Assembly: GCF_900116175.1 (NCBI RefSeq)
Contig: NZ_FPCH01000005.1
Location: 216,421-280,420 of the forward strand
From: Hyphomicrobium facile
GTDB taxonomy: Bacteria; Pseudomonadota; Alphaproteobacteria; Rhizobiales; Hyphomicrobiaceae
Direction of reading: 5' to 3'
DNA: 64,000 nt
In this document: positions 1 through 8,132 of the stretch, piece by piece
Numbering within the stretch: the stretch's first letter is position 1
Layout: each line of letters begins with the position of its first letter
The notes under the pieces: generated by a model
The model's database searches: none
Told to the model about the DNA's origin: nothing
Seen by the model: only the letters and a program-made list of their open reading frames with translations
Translations under genes and position numbers: made by a program

Positions 1-749
1 GAGATGCCGTGCGCGACCTTCACGCCCAAGGGCGCCGTCAACACAGCGAGCGGGGCGATAACGCACGCGCCGAGGTTGACGTAGCCGAGCGATAGCGGCG
101 GCAAGTTCGGTTCGCCCCAGCCCGAAATGATGTATCCGGCGATGCCGGGAACGGCGATGACCGTGCCGATACCGGTCGCGGTTCCCACGGCTCTCAGCAG
201 CGGCATGCCGTAGAGCGTGAGCAGCGGAACGGTGAATGTCGCGCCGCCGATCCCCATGAGCGTCGAGACGAGGCCGATGACGCCTGCTGCGCCTTCGAGC
301 CAGGGCGGCCGCGGAAGCTTGCCGGCAATCTGCCAATCATCCCTGCCGAGAAACATTTTCGCGGCGAGCGCCGTGCCGAAGACGACCCAGATCCAGCGGA
401 GCGCTTCGCTGCTGGCATAATGCGCAATGACGATGCCCGCGATCACGCCGAGGACGATCCAAGGGCCCATGCGTTTCACGACTTCAATATCGACGGTCCC
501 TCGCACGCGAAATGCCGAGAAGGATCGAAACACCGTCGGCGCGATGACGCCGAGCGTCGTCCCGAGCGTGACGTGCATCCTGACGTCCTCGGGGACGCCC
601 ACCACGCCGAAGGCTTCGTAGAGCACAGGCACGAGAACGCCGCCCCCGCCGATGCCGAGCAGCCCTGAGAGAAACCCTGCTAGGAGCCCCGCGACTGAGA
701 GCAGCGCGAGCAACGCGATCAGATGGTCCGTCGATATGGCGGCGAGCAT
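1..749 (-). CDS. TauE/SafE family sulfite/anion permease (3' end outside window)
   Basis: Reading the minus strand from the ATG at 747-749 gives a very hydrophobic protein that is still open at the window edge, so the C-terminus is missing. It starts MLAAISTDHLIALLALLS and has a glycine-rich LLGIGGGGVLVPVL segment near residue 35 and a second copy-like LMGIGGATFTVPLL segment near residue 185. This internal duplication is typical of TauE/SafE (DUF81) membrane proteins, which export or import sulfite, sulfoacetate or related organosulfur anions. The gene begins 10 bases after the dusA stop and is probably co-transcribed with it. The substrate cannot be told from sequence. Confidence 0.85.
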   Translation of the reverse strand, partial: MLAAISTDHLIALLALLSVAGLLAGFLSGLLGIGGGGVLVPVLYEAFGVVGVPEDVRMHVTLGTTLGVIAPTVFRSFSAFRVRGTVDIEVVKRMGPWIVLGVIAGIVIAHYASSEALRWIWVVFGTALAAKMFLGRDDWQIAGKLPRPPWLEGAAGVIGLVSTLMGIGGATFTVPLLTLYGMPLLRAVGTATGIGTVIAVPGIAGYIISGWGEPNLPPLSLGYVNLGACVIAPLAVLTAPLGVKVAHGI

Positions 750-759
750 CAAAGTTGCC

Positions 760-1764
760 TCAAGCGGCGTCCGACTGGTCTTCCCGACCGAGGCCGTGCT
801 CGGCGAGTGCAATCGCATCCTTGAGCACGTCGACTGCGGCGGACGGATCCGTCACTCGCTCGCTCAGCAGGCGACGGAACGCCCGTCCACGCGGCTGGCC
901 ATGATAAATGCCGAGGATGTGCTTCGTGATGTTCGACAGGCGTCCGCCGTTCTGGATATGGCGTTCCGCGTAGGGAATGAGTTTGGAGAGCGCTTCTCCT
1001 CGAGACGCCGGGGCAGAATTCTCGCCGAAGATCCGGCTATCGACGTCTGCGAGAATGAAAGGATTTTGATAAGCGGCGCGGCCGAGCATGACACCGTCGA
1101 CGTGGTCGAGATGACGGACGGCCTCGTCGAGCGTTTCGATGCCGCCATTGATGACGATCGTGAGTTCGGGATGGCGCGCTTTCAAACGGTAGACGCGCTG
1201 ATAGTCGAGCGGCGGAAGTTCGCGGTTCTCCTTCGGCGACAATCCCTTCAGCCACGCCTTGCGCGCATGGACGATGAACGTGCTGACACCGGTCGCCGCT
1301 ACGACGTCCACAAAGCGCTGCAGGTCGGCTTCGGCATCCTGATCGTCGATGCCGATACGGCACTTGACCGTCACTGGAACAGGCTGGCTCGCGCGCATTG
1401 CCGATACGCATGTGGCGACGAGTTCGGGCTCGGCCATGAGGCAGGCGCCGAAGCGGCCCTCCTGGACGCGGTCCGAAGGGCAGCCGATATTGAGATTGAT
1501 TTCGTTATAGCCAAGATCGGCGCCGATGCTTGCTGCTTCGGCGAGCTTTGCCGGGTTGGATCCTCCGAGCTGCAAAGCGATCGGATGCTCGACGGGAGAG
1601 AAACCGAGCAGGCGCTGACGATCGCCGCGGATGACGGCGTCCGCCGTCACCATCTCGGTATAAAGCAGCGCACGCTTCGTCAGCCCACGGTGGAAGACGC
1701 GGCAATGCCGGTCAGTCCAATCCATCATCGGCGCGACGGAAAATCTATGTGGTTGGTATTGCAA
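760..1764 (-). CDS. dusA: tRNA-dihydrouridine(20/20a) synthase DusA
   Basis: This 334-residue FMN-dependent enzyme reduces uridine to dihydrouridine in the D-loop of tRNAs. It opens with the DusA-type RFSVAPMMDWTDRHCR motif, in which the FMN-binding APMM lies at residues 11-14. It carries the active-site NIGCPSDRVQEGRFGACLM segment with the proton-donor cysteine at residue 95. The length matches DusA (about 330 residues) better than the DusB and DusC families. It is the upstream member of a short minus-strand pair with the TauE/SafE permease. Confidence 0.95.
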   Translation of the reverse strand: MQYQPHRFSVAPMMDWTDRHCRVFHRGLTKRALLYTEMVTADAVIRGDRQRLLGFSPVEHPIALQLGGSNPAKLAEAASIGADLGYNEINLNIGCPSDRVQEGRFGACLMAEPELVATCVSAMRASQPVPVTVKCRIGIDDQDAEADLQRFVDVVAATGVSTFIVHARKAWLKGLSPKENRELPPLDYQRVYRLKARHPELTIVINGGIETLDEAVRHLDHVDGVMLGRAAYQNPFILADVDSRIFGENSAPASRGEALSKLIPYAERHIQNGGRLSNITKHILGIYHGQPRGRAFRRLLSERVTDPSAAVDVLKDAIALAEHGLGREDQSDAA

Positions 1765-2024
1765 ACCGGGTCCTGGTTTCAGCGGGCATCGGAAGCTTGC
1801 AGATTGTCAGGCTTAAATGTCCGCGTTAGTAAACGTCCGCGCTCATGGTGCACGCAATGCTCGTGAGGCACGGAATAGTGTGAGTTGGCAGTGTTCGCAA
1901 TGCGCTATGAATGCTTGAGCGGCGCGCCGGCCCCGCTCTTGGGGCGGATTACCGAACGTTGACGCATTAACTTCTATATCGTCCAGCAGAATCAAGCCTG
2001 AATTCGAAGTAGGAATAACGTCCA

Positions 2025-2723
2025 ATGCCCGATGCCAAACCAAAGGCCCTTATCGTCGGCGCGTCCCGTGGGCTTGGCCTTGCGATGGTCGAGGAATATC
2101 TGTCGCGCGGCTGGGATGTCGTCGGCACCGTTCGGGGCAACGGCCGGACCGGACTTCACGAGTTGAAGGAAAAGCAGGGCGCCGCGCTTCAGATCGAAAC
2201 CGTCGACATCGCCGAGCAGGGTCAGATCGCTGCTCTTCGCGAAAAGCTCGCGGGCCAGGCCTTCGATCTTCTGTTCGTCAATTCGGGCGTCGCCAACGGC
2301 CCGGACGAAGCGGTGAGAAACGTTTCTACCGACGAATTCATCCGCGTGATGGTCACCAATGCGCTCGGCCCCATGCGGGTCATTGAGACGCTCGACGACC
2401 TCGTGACGCCGACGGGCACGATAGGCGTGATGTCATCCGGCCTCGGTAGCGTGGCCGATAACGAGGATGGCGGCTGGGAGGTCTATCGCGGCAGCAAGGC
2501 CGCGCTCAACACGTTCATGCGCAGCTATGCCGCCGAGCACCGGAAAGGCGGCCGGTCCATGGTGATCATCTCACCCGGCTGGGTGCGCACCGACATGGGC
2601 GGACCTCACGCGACGCTCGACGTCAGCGAGAGCATTCCGCGCGTGGTCGACGTGATCACGGCGCAGTCAGGCAAACGTGGCCTCAGCTATCTCAACTATC
2701 TGGGCAAGACCGTCCGCTGGTGA
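2025..2723 (+). CDS. SDR family NAD(P)-dependent oxidoreductase
   Basis: This 232-residue short-chain dehydrogenase has a Rossmann nucleotide-binding motif at the N-terminus (ALIVGASRGLG, residues 8-18), an NSG motif near residue 86 in place of the usual NAG, and the catalytic YRGSK (YxxxK) with its preceding serine (SSG). A C-terminal PGWVRTDMGG loop is also typical of the family. The ATG at 2025 has an AGGA ribosome binding site about 9 bases upstream. The substrate is unknown. It stands alone and converges with the following hydrolase gene. Confidence 0.9.
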   Translation: MPDAKPKALIVGASRGLGLAMVEEYLSRGWDVVGTVRGNGRTGLHELKEKQGAALQIETVDIAEQGQIAALREKLAGQAFDLLFVNSGVANGPDEAVRNVSTDEFIRVMVTNALGPMRVIETLDDLVTPTGTIGVMSSGLGSVADNEDGGWEVYRGSKAALNTFMRSYAAEHRKGGRSMVIISPGWVRTDMGGPHATLDVSESIPRVVDVITAQSGKRGLSYLNYLGKTVRW

Positions 2724-2726
2724 GCG

Positions 2727-2749
2727 GGTGACGTCGCCCGGCCGTCACC
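2727..2749. terminator. Stem-loop between convergent genes
   Basis: GGTGACG at 2727-2733 pairs with CGTCACC at 2743-2749 across a 9-base loop. It sits 4 bases after the SDR stop, between the convergent SDR and hydrolase genes. There is no T-run on either side, so a role as a shared terminator is only a suggestion. Confidence 0.3.
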
Positions 2750-2756
2750 TCGGCGC

Positions 2757-4673
2757 TTATGGCGATGCCTTCACGGTCGAGCCGACGACGGCCGCTACGG
2801 CTTTTGAATCTTTGGGACCGGGTTCGCGATCGGCGGGCTCATCCGTGGTGCCCGGAGCATTCTCGATCTCGTCGAGCCATCTGGCCGTGCGCTCGAAATC
2901 GGGGTCGGCCTTGAAGCGTTCGCTTGGAGCAAAGCCTTCGGCGCGGCTGATGGTCTGAGCGATCAGCTTGCGGAATTCGGGAACATCGAAATACGAGGCG
3001 TGCACGAGTTCCTTCCAGGTGAAGTACGTGCTGATCGCCGTGTCCGCGGTATGCGACGGAACCGCAAACCTGATCTGCCCGATGGCGCGGCGAAACTTGG
3101 CAATCGACTGGCTCGCCGCGGCATTGCTGTAATCCGTTATGAGGTCCGCGATGGTCGAGGGAAGGCGCGGCAGAGATTTTTCGAGCCACATCGGGCGATC
3201 CAACGCGCCGATGGCAATTTCTCCTTCGGTGTCGTTGCCGTAAGCGGCGCGCTTCACCTCGGCATTGGTGATGCGGTTCAAGAACATGCTCGCGACAGCA
3301 CTGATGAACGTCGCGAATGCCTGAATAACGACCATCAGAAGAAGCGCGACAACGCCCAAAATCGCGGGGACGATAATCGCGGGAACAAACAGCGACCAGA
3401 ACCAACGCTTCCGCCGATCCTGGAGATCGGCGGCTCCGAGCGCCCATGATAGCTCGTCGGTCACGACATGAAGCAGGAGGCCGCTGTTGGTGGCAATGTC
3501 ACGTCCGCCTCCACACAACGTGCCACCGTCGCACGGGCGTCCCCTGGATTCGAAGAAGCGCCTCTTGAAGCGCATGCCCCGCTCGATGGCGTCGAGATTC
3601 GGATATTGGGTTTCAAGTTGCTCGCGCCTTTCGCGATACTGCCGCCACGCGGCCTGGCGGTCCACCGGCGTCTGTACTTCCGCTCCGCTTTCCGTCGTTA
3701 TGGCTTCGCCATCGCCTTTGTGCGCGACCATGAGCTGCTGGCGGAGCGCGCTCAATGCCGCTTCGGCCTCGGGAGATGCATTTGCGTCGTAGATTTCCGT
3801 CTTGAGCCATTCGGCTATGCCGACCATGGCTGGAGGCGACAGCAGAATGACGAAATACATCACAGGCAACGTGATGACGGATAGCAGCGTGATCGACGAG
3901 ACGGCGAAGGATTTGTCGAAAAAATTCAGCCGGGCGTCGGGCAGCAGCGCGAGGCCTTGGATAGCTTCATCTTCAGGATGAGACAACGGCAGCCAGCGCG
4001 ACCCAAAGCTGTTTTTCGCGCGCCGCGTTATCCTGGAATGATAGTTCAGCAAGCTCCGGCTATCGAGCCAGCGCAGCGCTAAGTAGAAAGTGAGCGCGGG
4101 CAGGCTGGCGAGAACGCCGGTTGCAACCCAAACGCGCGGGAAAGTTCTCCCGAAGATCGTCTGGTCGCCGCCGAGCTGAGTCGCCAGAACGTAGACGATG
4201 AACATCAAGAGCAACATCATCGACGCGACGAAAATGACCTTGCGCATCAAACTCAGCCGCGTGAGAAGCCAAAGCTCTCTACGTAGCTTGAGAAACGGCG
4301 TGCCGACGGTAATCCAACGCTTGAGATTCGCGAGCGGCCTCTTGCGGGCTGCATTGTCGAGCAACGCATCGGAAAGAATCGAGCCGCCGTGGCTATGGCC
4401 GACGATGCAATAGGGCTCGCTCTTGGCTTCGAGCTCGCGCATGGTCTTGGTCAGCCGTTCGCCGGCGTCGCGCCGCTTCATTTCGCTGTTGTCGCCGGCC
4501 CAGGGAAAGGGCAGGAAGTTCAGCTGACCGTCACGCGCGTCGATGAGAGCGCGCATATCGTTTTCGAAGACGCTGCCTTTTTCCCACCATTGCAACTCGG
4601 GCGGAGGTGCGTCGTCGGGGCCGGCAGCTGTCGGGGCCGCGAACGTGCCGTGTACCGCAATGATCGTTGCCAA
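2757..4673 (-). CDS. Membrane-anchored alpha/beta hydrolase
   Basis: This 638-residue protein has an alpha/beta-hydrolase N-terminus. IIAVHGTF at residues 4-11 fits an oxyanion-hole strand and IVGHSHGGS near residue 90 is a GxSxG-type nucleophile elbow (GHSHG). Several long hydrophobic segments follow (roughly residues 143-165, 180-200, 270-295 and 435-465), so the hydrolase head is tied to the inner membrane. The start is a TTG at 4671-4673, supported by a GGAGGAGGGGG ribosome binding site and by the first strand beginning immediately. The family is seen across Proteobacteria as an uncharacterised hydrolase, and no substrate can be proposed. It is monocistronic and convergent with the SDR gene. 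Confidence 0.7.
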   Translation of the reverse strand: MATIIAVHGTFAAPTAAGPDDAPPPELQWWEKGSVFENDMRALIDARDGQLNFLPFPWAGDNSEMKRRDAGERLTKTMRELEAKSEPYCIVGHSHGGSILSDALLDNAARKRPLANLKRWITVGTPFLKLRRELWLLTRLSLMRKVIFVASMMLLLMFIVYVLATQLGGDQTIFGRTFPRVWVATGVLASLPALTFYLALRWLDSRSLLNYHSRITRRAKNSFGSRWLPLSHPEDEAIQGLALLPDARLNFFDKSFAVSSITLLSVITLPVMYFVILLSPPAMVGIAEWLKTEIYDANASPEAEAALSALRQQLMVAHKGDGEAITTESGAEVQTPVDRQAAWRQYRERREQLETQYPNLDAIERGMRFKRRFFESRGRPCDGGTLCGGGRDIATNSGLLLHVVTDELSWALGAADLQDRRKRWFWSLFVPAIIVPAILGVVALLLMVVIQAFATFISAVASMFLNRITNAEVKRAAYGNDTEGEIAIGALDRPMWLEKSLPRLPSTIADLITDYSNAAASQSIAKFRRAIGQIRFAVPSHTADTAISTYFTWKELVHASYFDVPEFRKLIAQTISRAEGFAPSERFKADPDFERTARWLDEIENAPGTTDEPADREPGPKDSKAVAAVVGSTVKASP

Positions 4674-5134
4674 CGCCCCCTCCTCCGTCCCCGCTACGCA
4701 GTCCCCTGCAATCGCGATCGATCGCGTTCCGCGCTCGTTCGCTTTACGGGATTTTTGTCTCGCGAAAAATAGTGCTCACATGCCGGATTGGCGGCGGATG
4801 ATGCCCCACTGGACCCAACGCGGCATCACGGTAAGCTGCCGCCGGACCACGAATTCAGGCGCCTGTGGCCTCAATGCACTTGCCTCTCATGTGCATGAGC
4901 GAAGAGCTGGAACGATCCCAATCCATCTTATGTCGCCGACGGCTTAGTCTCTATTCGAGAACAGCTGCGCCCAATGCGCCGTGATGGTTTGCCGCGATTT
5001 GGAGGCCATCTCCCTCTGATCCGATTTTCATCCCCCGATGAGAAGAGACTGCGGCTGCTGAAACCTGTTTTCTTCACTGAGTATTTGCGTGCTGACCAAC
5101 TGCCGCGATACGAAAACCAAGGAAAAAAAGTTCA
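4674..5134. other. Intergenic region, no gene seen
   Basis: This 461-base divergent spacer separates the hydrolase (minus) and MarR (plus) genes, so it should hold both promoters. The only structure I could see is the inverted repeat CTCATG-TG-CATGAG at 4886-4899, which could be a regulator site. The stretch just before MarR is AT-rich and carries an AAGGA ribosome binding site. I see no convincing reading frame in it. Confidence 0.5.
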
Positions 5135-5590
5135 ATGAGCCAACCGCCGTCTACCAATCCCCAGCGTTCCGTTATCCATCTTCTGCGCCGCGTCGATCAG
5201 TGCGCTGCTCAACTCTATTCGACCGAAAGCGCCGACAACGATCTCACGCTGCGTCAGCTTGCGATCCTCACCGCGATTTCGCGTCAAGAGAACCTGAGCC
5301 AGACCGATCTCGTCGCGATCACAGGCATTGACCGCTCAACGGTCGCAGGTATCGTCAGCCGCCTCATCCGGAAGGGCCTTCTGGAACGCAAGCGTTCGCC
5401 GCTCGATGGCCGCGCCTACTGCGTCCGTCTTTCCAAGCGCGGCGCAAAGGCTGTTTCCGGCGCCGATCGCCTTTACTCGCGGGTAGAGAAGAAACTTCTC
5501 GCGTCGGTTCCTGCTTCGGAAGCGACAAAGTTCGCCTCGACCCTCAGAACGATCCTCTCGGCCCACTCAGAAGACGGCGCATCCGCTTAG
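5135..5590 (+). CDS. MarR family transcriptional regulator
   Basis: This 151-residue winged-helix regulator has the MarR layout. A recognition helix region (SQTDLVAITGIDRSTVAGIVSRL, residues 54-76) is followed by the wing segment KGLLERKRSPLDGRAYCVRLSKRG, whose DGRAYxVxLS pattern is the family signature. The start ATG follows AAGGAAAAAAAG at a good spacing. MarR proteins bind DNA as dimers and usually release it on binding phenolic or oxidised ligands. The gene next to its own promoter is the divergent hydrolase, a possible but unproven target. Confidence 0.92.
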   Translation: MSQPPSTNPQRSVIHLLRRVDQCAAQLYSTESADNDLTLRQLAILTAISRQENLSQTDLVAITGIDRSTVAGIVSRLIRKGLLERKRSPLDGRAYCVRLSKRGAKAVSGADRLYSRVEKKLLASVPASEATKFASTLRTILSAHSEDGASA

Positions 5591-5719
5591 TACTCTGAGT
5601 TCGTTCGCCATCCAAAGGTCGCCGGCAATTCATCCATAGAATGTCGGCGGCCTCTCGAATTTGCAATTGACGTGTCGCGATTGCCACCTATCTTCCAAAA
5701 GTGATAGGGGATGAGGGCT

Positions 5720-6721
5720 ATGTTGCGCACGCAGTTGGACTGGCCGAATCCGTCGTCAGACGGACTGGTCGAGTATTCCATCCACACATCTGACGTACAC
5801 CCGCGGGACCGTTTCCAATATTGGTACGAGTCGAGCCGCCGTGTGTTAGGACCTTACGAGAACCGTCCAGATCAGCGGGCTGGTTTCGAAGGAGATTTGC
5901 GCTATCTTCCCGTGCCGGGGATGTCGCTCATCGTCTTCCGCTGCAACGGCATGCGCGCGTGGCGCACAGAACGTCAGGCGAACATCTTCGGCGATCTCGT
6001 TCATATCATCATGCCCCTCACCGGCACGGTGAAGCTGAGGCAGGACGGTCGCGAGGCGGAACTCGGGGCCGGAGACATCTGTCTCAACGATGCTGGGCGG
6101 GCATCGACGTTCATTCAATCGCCGCAAGCCCGTTGCCTCGTTGTTGAATTCCAGCGGCGCGAGTGCGAGGCGCGTCTCGGTCAGCTCAGCCGGTGGACGG
6201 CGCGGCGTATCGACGGCAAGCAGGGCGGCGGTGCGCTGGCATCCGCATTTGCGAGACTTCTTCCCGACCAGATCTCCTTCATGAGCATACAATCGCAGGC
6301 GGAGATCGCGCGGCAATTCCTCGATCTCGTCGCATTAGCGGCGAAGGAAATGGAGGGCGTCGCTTTTGCTCACTCGTCGGCGCGGCTTGCGTCTTTGCTG
6401 CGTCTCAAGGCGGTGGTCGATTCCAACCTGACGAACAGCAACGTCACCTGCGAAGAGCTCGCGGCTGCAGCGGGTATTTCGGTTCGCTATGCCAATCAGT
6501 TACTCGATGCGGAGCAAACTTCGCTGCAGAAGCTGCTGTTCAGCCAGCGCATAGAGAAATGCCAGGCGGCACTTGCAGATCCGGCGCAGGCGCATCGGCA
6601 GATCAGTGATATCGCGTACTCATGGGGCTTCGGCGACGTTTCGCATTTCGGGCGCCTCTTCAAGGCGATGACCGGCATGACGCCTCGCGATTACAGGAAA
6701 CTCAATATCCTCGCCCGTTGA
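5720..6721 (+). CDS. AraC family transcriptional regulator
   Basis: This 333-residue protein has an N-terminal cupin-like sensing domain of the AraC-binding-like type (roughly residues 35-200). The C-terminal double helix-turn-helix ends in the AraC signature (HFGRLFKAMTGMTPRDYRK). I chose the ATG at 5720 over the one at 5711 because AGGGG at 5706-5710 is nine bases before 5720 but touches 5711. The target and inducer are unknown, and no catabolic gene is adjacent. The extensin-like gene follows 166 bases downstream. Confidence 0.9.
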   Translation: MLRTQLDWPNPSSDGLVEYSIHTSDVHPRDRFQYWYESSRRVLGPYENRPDQRAGFEGDLRYLPVPGMSLIVFRCNGMRAWRTERQANIFGDLVHIIMPLTGTVKLRQDGREAELGAGDICLNDAGRASTFIQSPQARCLVVEFQRRECEARLGQLSRWTARRIDGKQGGGALASAFARLLPDQISFMSIQSQAEIARQFLDLVALAAKEMEGVAFAHSSARLASLLRLKAVVDSNLTNSNVTCEELAAAAGISVRYANQLLDAEQTSLQKLLFSQRIEKCQAALADPAQAHRQISDIAYSWGFGDVSHFGRLFKAMTGMTPRDYRKLNILAR

Positions 6722-6791
6722 CGAAATCTGAACGAAATTCTGGTACGATATGTGGCTTGCGGAACCTTCCGCGGGCCAATTTACTTTTGTT

Positions 6792-6805
6792 TGGTCCTGG
6801 GACCA
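6792..6805. repeat. Inverted repeat upstream of extensin-like gene
   Basis: TGGTCC and GGACCA flank a 2-base centre between the AraC regulator and the extensin-like gene. It may be an operator, or the hairpin of a weak terminator for the AraC gene. No T-run follows it. Confidence 0.3.
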
Positions 6806-6887
6806 TCTGTGGTCAAAATTTCCAACTATAGAAGTGAAGATTGCGCGCGGGCGCATTGTAAAGGGTAACAGCCAGTAGGATCCCGTC

Positions 6888-8081
6888 TTGAGCGCGCAAC
6901 AGGAATTGTTAGCCCGTGCGATGGCGCTTCGATCCAAGGCCGCAAGCAAGGCACATAGCCTTGCCATTCGCTATTCGATCACGCTCAGCCGCGTCGTCTT
7001 CCTCGGCCTGTTGCTGCTTCCGCTGCTCGAGCCCAACAGCTTCTACATCATCCGTGCCGGCCGCGTGAGCCTACCCGCCGAGCAGGAGTTGCATGCACGA
7101 TCAGAGGTCAGCCCCTTAGCGCCTGCGGTTTCACCGGGCGTCACCGCGGAGGCAGAGCCACCTCCGGCGCCGGCAGCCGGCGAACCGCCATCTGCGAAGA
7201 CAACCGACAGTAAAGGCCCGGACTTACCGTCGGCGGATACACCTGCTCCGTTGCAGCCGCTGAAGCCGGGAGATCCGCAGGCTGCTCCCACGAAACCGCT
7301 GCCGCCTTCGAAACAGGCCGCGTTGCCTTGGACGGATGCGGAGATCGCGGCCGCGAAAGCCGAATGTGCGCAGCTTCTCGCAAACGTCACGGTTGTTTCG
7401 GAAGAACTTCCGCCGGCCCGCGAAGGAATTTGCGGCGCGCCGGCGCCTCGCGAACTCAGGAGTGTCGGTGAGAGCAAGGTGAAGATCGAGCCGCCTGCAA
7501 CGCTCAATTGTCAGATGATTGCGGGGCTTAGCACCTGGATCACCGACAAGCTGCAGCCCGCGGCTCAAAAAAGCTTCGGTTCGCCTGTCGCGCGCGTGGT
7601 TGCAGAATCCTACTCATGCCGAAATCGGTACGGCCTCGCCCGGGCGCCGCTCAGCGAGCATGCCTTGATGGATGCTGTCGACGTATCGGCGTTCGTGCTC
7701 GCTGACGGAAGGATCATCCGCATTTCCAAGGGATGGGGCCCGACCGCCGGCGACCTGAAGCGGGCCGCTGCCAAATCCAGCGAGGCGCCGGCCGACGAGA
7801 AGATCAAAGGCAACAAGATCCTTGTATCGGCGTCCAAGCTCGGCGCGCACGACATCGCGAAACAGGGCGACGCAAAAAAGGGCGAAGAGAAGCCGAAGTC
7901 GGAGGAGGCCGAGAAGGACGCCGCGGCGAAATTCGCGTTGTCAACGTTCCTTCATCAAGTGCACGATGACGCCTGCGATATTTTCGGCACCGTACTCGGG
8001 CCTGACACCAATGACGCGCACCGCGATCATTTTCATCTCGATATGAAAGTCCGGAAGTCCCAGCGCGGGCTCTGTCAGTAA
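6888..8081 (+). CDS. Extensin-like C-terminal domain protein
   Basis: This 397-residue protein has one N-terminal membrane segment (about residues 30-55, VVFLGLLLLPLLEP), then a long Pro/Ala-rich stretch to about residue 150. The C-terminal extensin-like domain (PF06904 type) follows: CQMIAGLSTWI, ARVVAESYSCR, LSEHALMDAVDVSAF and the closing NDAHRDHFHLDMK. The histidines and aspartates in these blocks resemble a D-Ala-D-Ala peptidase-like metal site, so a periplasmic cell-wall role is likely but unproven. A Lys/Glu-rich insertion (about residues 285-350) splits the domain. The start is a TTG with AGGA seven bases upstream; the alternative ATG at 6921 has poorer spacing. Confidence 0.85.
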   Translation: MSAQQELLARAMALRSKAASKAHSLAIRYSITLSRVVFLGLLLLPLLEPNSFYIIRAGRVSLPAEQELHARSEVSPLAPAVSPGVTAEAEPPPAPAAGEPPSAKTTDSKGPDLPSADTPAPLQPLKPGDPQAAPTKPLPPSKQAALPWTDAEIAAAKAECAQLLANVTVVSEELPPAREGICGAPAPRELRSVGESKVKIEPPATLNCQMIAGLSTWITDKLQPAAQKSFGSPVARVVAESYSCRNRYGLARAPLSEHALMDAVDVSAFVLADGRIIRISKGWGPTAGDLKRAAAKSSEAPADEKIKGNKILVSASKLGAHDIAKQGDAKKGEEKPKSEEAEKDAAAKFALSTFLHQVHDDACDIFGTVLGPDTNDAHRDHFHLDMKVRKSQRGLCQ

Positions 8082-8132
8082 CTCCGCCGGTAAGACCGCA
8101 CGCGTTCGTCGCACCCGTTGCAGGCGCCGGGC

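Noticed and set aside
652..1866. Long plus-strand open frame of 404 residues
   Set aside because: It lies antisense to dusA, whose motifs and family length are clear. The plus-strand product has no family features and is Arg/Asp-rich as expected for a shadow frame.
4886..4899. CTCATG-TG-CATGAG as a MarR operator
   Set aside because: Only one copy, 235 bases from the MarR start, and short enough to arise by chance. Kept only as a note in the intergenic entry.
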